A stretch of DNA of 64,000 nt from assembly GCA_024362935.1 (NCBI GenBank), contig JANCRA010000067.1, forward strand, positions 481,795 through 545,794, written 5' to 3'. Positions 56,500 to 64,000 of the stretch are shown here, one piece after another. Each line of letters opens with the position of its first letter. Within the stretch, counting starts at the first letter, position 1. The position numbers were made by a program, and so were the translations under genes. The DNA comes from Setophaga petechia. Lineage: Eukaryota; Chordata; Aves; Passeriformes; Parulidae. Under the pieces are notes generated by a model. That model was given only the letters and a program-made list of their open reading frames with translations. It did not search any database and was not told where the DNA came from.

Positions 56500-57315
56500 C
56501 ATGGAACTGAACTGGAAGATCCTTCAAGGAGTTCCTGACTTGGCCTTTATCAACTGCTGGAATTCTCCCTGTGAAATTCATGGAATTGGACAGGAAGATC
56601 CTTCAAGGAATCCATGACTTGACCTTTATCCACTGCTGGAATTCTCCTTACAAATTTCATGGAATTGAACAGGAAGATCCTTCAAGGAATCTTTGCCTTG
56701 ACCTTTATCCACTGCTGGAATTCTTCCTGTGAAATTCATGGAATTGAACTGGAAGATCCTTCAAGGAATCCTTGCCTTGACTTTATCTACTGCTGGAATT
56801 CTCCTCATGAAATTCATGGAATTGGACTGGAAGATCCTTCAAGGAATCCCTGACTTAACCTTTATCCACTGCTGGAATTCTCCTCATGAAATTCATGGAA
56901 TTGAACGGGAAGATCCTTCAAGGAATTCCTGACTTCATCTTTATCCACTGCTGGAATTCTTCTCATGAAATTCATGGAATTGAACAGGAAGATCCTTCAA
57001 GGAATTCCTGACTTCATCTTTATCCACTGCTGGAATTCTCCCTGTGAAATTCATGGAATTGAACAGGAAGATCTTTCAAGGAATTCCTGACTTGACCTTT
57101 ATCTACTGCTGGAATTTTCCTTACAAAATTCATGGAATTGAACAGGAAGATCCTTTAAGGAATCTTTGCCTTGACTTTCATCCACTGCTGGAATTCTCCC
57201 TGTGAAATTCATGGAATTGAACAGAAGATCTTTCAAGGAATCCCCGACTTGACCTTTATCAACTGCTGGAATTCTCCCTGTGAAATTCATGGAATTCTCC
57301 CTGTAAATTCCATGG
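56500..57315. repeat. 79-bp minisatellite, about 10 copies
   Basis: Units carry GGAAGATCCTTCAAGGAATC, CTGACTTGACCTTTATCCAC and TGCTGGAATTCTCCCTGTG. The GATCCTTC marker at 56518, 56597, 56676, 56755 and 56833 gives a 78-79-bp period. Short repetitive frames are not genes. Confidence 0.95.
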
Positions 57316-58220
57316 AATTCTCCCTACCTCTTGTCATAGAGGCCTGGGAATGCTGTTGGAAGACTAAAGCAAGAAGAGGTTGGGTATCTCACCTTATTTG
57401 TGGCAGCTCTTTCTAAATCACCCATCCCACCCCGAAACAGGCACACATTTTCCTTGGCCATCCTTTTATTATTAATTTATTCCAATTATTAAAAGCTCTG
57501 GATACCCTTGGAGGTGTCAGTGCTTCAGCCAGTTTTTCCTCACACCATCCATCCATGTCCAGTTTTTCATGCTCTGCAGAAATGAGATAAAATCTTGTTT
57601 TCCTTTATCCCAGCTCTCAAAAGTGACTCATTAATGTTCTGCTGTGGCTTCAGGTCTTGACAAAAATAAATCAAATGAACAAAGAGCAATTTTCCATCCT
57701 CGCCCTCTGTCTTCCCTTCTCCGCCTGCTTTTATTTGCTTTTTCCCTTGGATAAACTATTTGGAAAACATTGCAAGAACACTTAATTTGGATGACATGAA
57801 AGCAAATTTGCCTGGCTGATTTAAGGGATGTTTTCCCTTCAGGAACACACGAACAAATTTGGGGATAATTTTCCTATCAAAAGACAGAATTGTTTGAACT
57901 AAAGGGAGACTTTGCCCCAGCCTGGATTCCAGGGACAATGTTGTTCCCAGATGTGGATGGGAATGGAGCTGTGCAGGACACAGAGGCTGAGCACAGGGAA
58001 TGGAAAAACCTCACCAGAGCTGCCCTTCAGGGTTTCAAACCTTTCATCTCTCATCATTTCAGAATTTATATTTGGTGGCACCTTCCAGAGAAAATCTGAA
58101 ATCCATTTTCTGAGAAATGCTGGTTTCGTATAAACTGAGAGTGTATTTCTTCGTGTTTGTTCTTCATGGCTCAGAGTGGGAGCAGGGAGCTGAAAATCCT
58201 TGGGATCACCATAAACCAAA
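57316..58220. other. Spacer, no gene recognised
   Basis: Frames of 60-138 codons overlap on both strands with no recognisable domain. Confidence 0.4.
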
Positions 58221-59017
58221 GGAATTGTTCTCCAAGGCCACTCATTGGAAGGGAATGTCACAGTTTTGGGACACTTGAGCAATTTCATGCTTTGCACGTT
58301 TCGTCTCCTCTCCATCCTATGGCTGAAATTGTTTACAGATGAAAATAATGGGAATAACCAGGAGAGCCAGAGTGGTGTTTATCCTGAGGAAAAGGAGCCT
58401 CAGACCAAAGGAGGTTCTCCAGGAAGGAATTTTGTGGATTTTCCTCTTTCTTTTTTTTGGAAGAGGAGAGTTTTGACCAACAGGAATTTACAGGTTGATG
58501 TCAATATGAAATATAACATAAACAAGGGAGGTTGTGCAAGAATTAGGTGTTGGGTCAGGCATTGGGGTGGAATTTCCCTTATGGGATCCTGTGGGATTGC
58601 TCATCCTGTAGAAAATCAGGAATTGTTCTCCAAGGCCACTCATTGGAAGGGAATGTCACAGTTTTGGGACACTTGAGCAATTTCATGCTTTGCACGTTTC
58701 ATCTCCTCTCCATCCTATGGCTGAAATTGTTTACAGATGAAAAAAATGGGAATAACCAGGAGAGCCAGAGTGGTGTTTATCCTGAGAAAAAGGAGCCTCA
58801 GACCAAAGGAGGTTCTCCAGGAAGGAATTTTGTGGATTTTCCTCTTTTTTTTTTTTTTCTGGAAGAGGAGAGTTTTGACCAACAGGAATTTACAGGTTGA
58901 TGTCAATATGAAATATAATATAAAAAAGGGAGGTTGTGCAAGAATTAGGTGTTGGGTCAGGCATTGGGGTGGAATTCCCCTTATGGGATCCTGTGGGATT
59001 GCTCATCCTGTAGAAAA
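58221..59017. repeat. Tandem duplication, 398-bp unit, two copies
   Basis: GGAATTGTTCTCCAAGGCC starts at 58221 and again at 58619, and the sequence between repeats with few differences to about 59017. Differences include the length of a T run and single bases. Frames of 117-143 codons repeat with the unit and contain no recognisable domain. Confidence 0.95.
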
Positions 59018-59154
59018 TCTGACCCTTCCCAGCATCCCAGAGCCCGCTCCCCACCCCAGCACTTCCCCAAACCCTGCAGAAAAATTATTTGATTATTTTT
59101 GATCCCCCAAGGACTGTGTGGACCTGGAAAATGGGAGTTAAATGTTTTTAAAAT

Positions 59155-59400
59155 AAAAATTAAGGGCACAGAGCTCTGCCAGGGAAGGATCATGTTGGAT
59201 ATCAGGACAAAGCTCTTCCCCAGAGGGTGGTGGGCACTGCCCAGGCTCCCCAGGGAATGGGCACATTCCCAAGGCTGCCAGAGCTCCAGGAGTGTTTGGA
59301 AAGGGTGAAACTTGGGGATTTTCCAGGGCCAGCAGGTGGAATCCTTGTGGATTCCTTCTAATTCAGGATATTCTTGGGGTTCACCAGAACGAGAAGGGTC
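59155..59400 (+). mobile_element. CR1 fragment, sense
   Basis: ATCATGTTGGATATCAGGAC, AAAGCTCTTCCCCAGAGGG, GGTGGGCACTGCCCAGGCTC and GCTCCAGGAGTGTTTGGAAA are sense CR1 landmarks in order. The tail is not obvious. Confidence 0.8.
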
Positions 59401-59599
59401 TGATTGGCAGATCTGAGGAAATAATTTTCCTGGATGGGTTGGATAAGGAAATAAAACCAATGCTCTGCTCCCATCCCTTATTCCCTTACTACAGCTCTTA
59501 TCATGACTCTGCAATTCCAGATATTCTCTGGTTCTGGGATGGGGAATCAGGAATAGGAATGGTCATTAAATCTTCTGTTGGCAGCCAGTCAGTGCTGGA

Positions 59600-60925
59600 T
59601 ATTCCTCACTTCTCTGAGTTTCAGAGTCACAACTGCCTCTTGCTCACCTTCCCACGTCATCTAACAGGCCCCATGCACCCCTAATTTTGGGATATTCTTC
59701 CCAAAAATATTCCTGCAGAATGATGTCACCACTGGTAATCCTGGGGCTGTGACTCCCTTTTCCCTGCTCAAGGACATTTCTCAGGAATGTCCCTTTCAGA
59801 GAACCCCAGAATCATTAAATTGGGAAATATTTCAGATCATCAAGTCCAAACTATGATCCTGTGATTCACAGAATCACTTCTCTGAATTTCAGAGTCAAAA
59901 GTGCCTCTCACTCACCTTCCCACGTCGTCTAATGGGTCCCTTGCATCCCTAATTTTGGGATATTCTTCCCAAAAATACTCCTGCATAATGATGTAACCAC
60001 TGGTTGTGACTCCCTTCTCCCTGCTCAGTCCCTCCTCTCACAGGAATGTCCCTCTCAGAGAATCACAGAATCATTAAATTGGAAAAGATCTCTCAGATCA
60101 TCAAGTCCAAGCTATGATTCTGTGATTCACAGAATCACTTCTCTGAATTTCAGAGCCACAGCTACCTCCCACTCACCTTCCCACGTCATCTAATGGGTCC
60201 CGTGCATCCCTAATTTTGGGATATTCTTCCCAAAAATATTCCTGCAGAATGATGTAACCACTGGTTGTGACTCCCTTCTCCTGCTCAGGGACATTTCTCA
60301 GGAATGTCCCTTGCAGAGAACCCCAGAATCATTAAATTGGAAAAGATCTCTCAGATCATCAAGTCCAAACTATGATCCTGTGATTCACAGAATCACTTCT
60401 CTGAATTTCAGAGCCACAGCTGCCTCTCACTCACCTTCCCACGTCGTCTAATGGGTCCCTTGCATCCCTAATTTTGGGATATTCTTCCCAAAAATATTCC
60501 TGCATGATGATGTAACCACTGGTAATCCTGGGGCTGTGACTCCCTTCTCCCTGCTCAGGGACATTTCTCAGGCATGTCCCTTTCAGAGAATCACAGAATC
60601 ATTAAATTGGAAAAGATTTTAGATCATCAAGCCCAAGCTATGATTCTGTGATTCACAGAATCACTTCTCTGAATTTCAGAGTAACAGCTGCCTCTCACTC
60701 ACCTTCCCAAATTATTTAACAGGCCCCATGCATCCCTAATTTTTGGAAATTCTTACCAAAAATACTCCTGCATAATGATGTAACCACTGGTTGTGACTCC
60801 CTTCACCCCTGCTCAGTTCCTCCTTTCTCAGGAATGTCCCTCTCAGAGAATCACAGAATCATTAAATTGGAAAAGATTTTAGATCATCAAGTCCAAGCTA
60901 TGATTCTGTGATTCTATGGCAATTT
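59600..60925 (-). repeat. About 264-bp tandem array containing a CR1 tail, 5 copies
   Basis: CTTCCCACGTC or CTTCCCAAATT occurs at 59648, 59916, 60177, 60435 and 60703, giving periods of 268, 261, 258 and 268 bp. Each unit holds an antisense CR1-like 3' end (CAGAATCATTAAATTGG, then GATCATCAAGTCC), the partly palindromic ATTCTGTGATTCACAGAATC, and a non-CR1 part (TAATTTTGGGATATTCTTCC, GATGTAACCACTGG). Confidence 0.93.
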
Positions 60926-62149
60926 CCAGAGATCCTGGATGTTTGCAGACCACCTGAGTTTTGGCTGACAAAGGATGGCATCATGATTATGATGTTGAGC
61001 AGCACCTCTAAAATCTTGGCTCTCTGACAGGGACCATTTTACATCAGAAATATCTGTGAATATGTTTTTACCTAATTTTAGCTATTTAAACCTCAATCAT
61101 AGAGCTTGGCTTTGGAGGTAAAGAGAGAGACAAGTTATTTCCCATCCTGAGAGGGAGAATAAATCCCTTTCTGGAGATATTTATTCCTCTACAGTGATTT
61201 TAGGGGGTGGCTACACAGACAAAGTGAACTGAAATCAGTCCAAACTCATTTCACAGCATCCAAGCTCTTCACTTTGAAGCTGAGCTTAATCCTTGTCCAT
61301 CCAGGCTCCAGCATTCCCACATGTAGGAACCCTTTGAATGAATATTTATTTAAAAGTTTTACTCTTTTCAAGCCTGGGGTTAGCAGATTTATTAAAATAT
61401 TGTGTAATGACCAACAACTCTATAAAATAGGGGCAGCACTTGTGATAAGATTTTATCCAGTACAGGTTTATCTTTCTGGTGTTAGAACCCTGATTGATCC
61501 AGTGGCTTTTTTCCCCCTTTAATTCTCATTCTTTCAACACCAAATTTCCTCTGCTGTTTTAACAACACAGCAGGGATTGATTCCATACAGGAATCTGGTG
61601 GAATTCATATTTCTTGTGTCTTTTTTATTAGGGCTGACTGGGGATATGGTACAAGTTAAGGGCAACTCTGTAATCACTTGCACATGATGGCTGTAGGAAA
61701 GGATGCCGTGTTCTTACCTTCATCCAGCTCCAAGAAAGGGGCAAAAAAAAGGGAAAAGGGAAAAAAAAATGTTAATCATTTATTTCTGCTTCAAACATGT
61801 GCAAATTCTATATCAGGAAAAAAAAAGTACAATGGAAGGGGTGAAAAAACAACTGTCCCTCTCCCACAGGGATAACAAAGAACACAGCCCCTGGAAAAGG
61901 TTTGTCTAAACAAAATAACAATAAAAAGGAGCAGCAATCCCAAAGCAAAACACAGGGAAGAAATCAGGAGGAAAGCCTGGAGGAGTTCAAAGCCATCTGT
62001 GGGGCTGGAGCATGTCGTGGTTTTGTGGCCACTCTGGGCTTAGAGCAGGGCCAGATGTGGGGACAAACGGGCACCTGAGGGACCCACAGGCAGCAGGGGT
62101 GGGAGGAGGACAAGGGTGGGTCACCACTGACTTCATCCTGGGAGAGCAG
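60926..62149. other. Apparently single-copy sequence, no gene recognised
   Basis: About 1.2 kb. A-rich stretches near 61740 and 61820. No supported gene. Confidence 0.45.
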
Positions 62150-62265
62150 GAATCATGGAATCATGGAATAACAGAATCATGGAGTCGTGGGATCATGGAA
62201 TCTGACAGAATTCCTGAGCTGGAAGTGCCCCACAAGGATCGTGGAGAAGACTCCAGGAGATGAGA
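62150..62265 (-). mobile_element. CR1 3' tail, antisense, with expanded ATCATGGA repeats
   Basis: AATCATGGAATCATGGAATA repeats several times, then CCTGAGCTGGAAGTGCC. This is a CR1 tail with a longer than usual tail repeat, and degenerate beyond it. Confidence 0.65.
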
Positions 62266-62309
62266 GTGCCTGGCTGGGTGATCAGTGATGGGACACGTGG
62301 AGGATGGAG

Positions 62310-62525
62310 CCAGAAATGTGAAAAAGTGGGGGGAAGGTGGGAAAATGGGAAAAAATGGTGGGGGAAAAATGGAAAAAATGGGAGAAAAATGGAGAAAAAT
62401 GGGGGGAAAAAAAGGGAGAAAATGGGGGGAAAAATGGGGAATAAAATGGGGGAAAAAAATGGAAAAAATGGGGAAAAAAAAGGGAAAAAATGGGAAAAAA
62501 CAGGAAAACCCCTTTTCAATTAGGA
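62310..62525 (+). repeat. GGGGAAAAAT-type purine-rich low-complexity tract
   Basis: Irregular AAAAATGGGG and GGGGGAAAAA runs on the + strand. Frames of K/G/M or F/P residues over this stretch are artefacts. Confidence 0.9.
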
Positions 62526-62869
62526 AAAGGTGTGAGCCCCCCAAAAATGCATCAGCTTTAATTAGCAGGGGCTATCAGAGAGGAGGCTCCCAGAGCTGAC
62601 CAGTACCACCAGTGGTGTGTGATGGGAGCTCTCAGAGGAGCAGCAGCTGGTGCTCTCCAAGCCTTGGATTCCATGGATTCATTCCCAGAGACAGCACAGA
62701 GGTGGTGGGAATCCCTGGATGAAGGATGAAGCTGGGCAGGCCTTGGTTTTTGTAATAATATTTCAATTTTTCAATTAAAGCTCCTGTTCTGCACCCCTGA
62801 TTGCAGCACAGCAGCTCAGCCACCTCCAGATTCCCAGGAATTTGAGGGGACAGCACTTGGGGCTATTGA

Positions 62870-63026
62870 TTTTGGGTTTAAAAACTCAACTTTGGGGCTT
62901 AAAACCTCAACTCAACTGGGCTTAAAAACCTCAACTCTACTGGGCTTAAAACCCTCAACTTTTGGGCTTAAAACCCTCAACTTTGGGGCTTAAAACCTCA
63001 ATTTTTGGGCTTAAAAACCCAACTCT
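62870..63026. repeat. 22-27-bp minisatellite, about 7 copies
   Basis: GGGCTTAAAACCCTCAACT recurs about seven times with short T or ACT spacers. It is imperfect in length. Confidence 0.9.
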
Positions 63027-64000
63027 GCCCATGGTGGTGGGACCAGACCTGAGCTCCCTGTGACCAACACACCAATCCTGTGTGACAGCCAAATGTAGAT
63101 CACCCAGTGGTGCCAGGCCAAAAAACTCAGAGAAGAATCTGAGTTTTATCAGCTTCTCCAGATCTTTGGATTGCCCAGTGGGAAGCAATTTTTCCTGGGA
63201 TTACATAAAAATGTGTGTGTCTCACTCCATGAGAGGATTCTGCTGAATTCTTGCTGTGTGTGCTCAGAAAAGAGCAGAAATTTCCTTGCATCAAACAGGG
63301 ATTAAATTTTCACTTCTGCCTTGTTTATCTTCCCTAAATAAATATTCTCTAGATCCAGAATGGAAGACTGACTCCCCACAGATTTAAATGATGTTTTCCA
63401 TAATTTCAGCTTGCCTCATCAATGCATCCACACCACAGAACCAGCTGCAAATTGATTTCAGTCTGTTCTCACCTGATGGGTTCCAAAATCTTACAAGAAC
63501 AGCCTCACTCATAAAATCTGCCTTTATTTTGGGTTGTTTACGTTTGTCACCATGATTCCACAGCTGATTTAAATAAAAGTCACTTCTCTGCCTTCCAGTG
63601 AGCAGTGATCTATCAAATTTGAAGTTTAGCCCCAGTGAATCACAATCTGCTGTTTTCTGGTGTAACTTAAACCAGGAGGCAAAATGTCAAAGAAATACTG
63701 AAAGCAAAACAAAAAAAGAGAATGGCAACATTTTTTGAAAGAAAATAAATTAAATTCTGTGCAGTTTGGTAACTGTCAGGTTGCAGAACATATTCTGAGC
63801 TATGGCTGCTCCTGAGGCTTCCTTCAGAGTTTAGGCCTGGTTTAAATCACGGAAGTGCTGAGGGAAGGGAGAAGAATTTTCTTTTATTGGAGATTGTGCC
63901 TGACTTTCCCTCAAAATGTTCATGGTCACCACGGCCTGAGATCATGCCATCAGCCAATGTGATGTTATTGGATGTTCTGAAGGAGAGCAGACAGGTCAAG
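63027..64000. other. Apparently single-copy sequence, no gene recognised
   Basis: The last kilobase shows no repeat family and no open frame with a recognisable domain. Confidence 0.45.

Overview
The window looks like non-coding, repeat-dominated DNA from a bird, most likely a songbird (passerine). The main signs are many 5'-truncated CR1-type LINE fragments ending in ATTCTGTG-like repeats, several families of solo LTRs of the kind common in songbird genomes, no mammal-type SINE or L1, and no recognisable exon. I found no gene, tRNA, rRNA, operon or CRISPR array that I can support. Every long open frame inspected lies in a tandem array and is explained by base composition or by the repeat period. 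Family statements come from recognition, not a database search. Organism and chromosome are inferences; the density of tandem arrays would fit a subtelomeric, pericentromeric, microchromosome or W-linked position.

Layout. 1-152 is a TTTTTAA-type simple repeat. 440-8680 is an 8.2-kb array almost devoid of A and C on the + strand, in two domains (about 420-bp higher-order units, then about 125-bp units rich in GGTT runs). 8740-9590 is AT-rich with a short duplication and TATTA-type microsatellites. 10063-10389 is a solo LTR with a perfect 6-bp target duplication. 11.2-20.4 kb holds LTRs, CR1 pieces and a 57-bp minisatellite (15165-16706). 21.08-22.1 kb is a 17-18-bp purine-rich minisatellite. 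24.0-25.0 kb is a CR1 copy split by an LTR. 25.05-26.1 kb is a 53-bp minisatellite and 26.63-27.78 kb a 20-bp minisatellite.

28.8-31.1 kb is a cluster of LTRs, partly in 570-bp tandem, with another LTR nested in it. It runs directly into a satellite of about 15 units (31084-35873; three unit-length classes of about 304, 318 and 320 bp) and then a roughly 141-bp AT-rich satellite (35905-36955). 36967-38691 is an inverted repeat with about 470-bp arms. A solo LTR with perfect 6-bp target duplications sits in the left arm only, so the right arm keeps the empty site. 39113-40270 is an LTR carrying two younger insertions. 40.3-55 kb holds further LTRs, CR1 pieces and a 36-bp tandem repeat. 55.1-55.95 kb is an LTR-like element with a 150-bp GAA tract, inserted in CR1. 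56.5-57.3 kb (79-bp), 58.2-59.0 kb (398-bp duplication) and 59.6-60.9 kb (about 264-bp units containing a CR1 tail) are more tandem arrays. The last 3 kb is mostly single-copy.

There is no set of genes working together. What the sequence records is a history of retroelement insertion, nested insertion and tandem amplification. The strongest points are the two solo LTRs with exact target duplications, the empty site in the inverted repeat, the nested LTR/CR1 chronology, and the structure of the 304/320-bp satellite and the keto-rich array.
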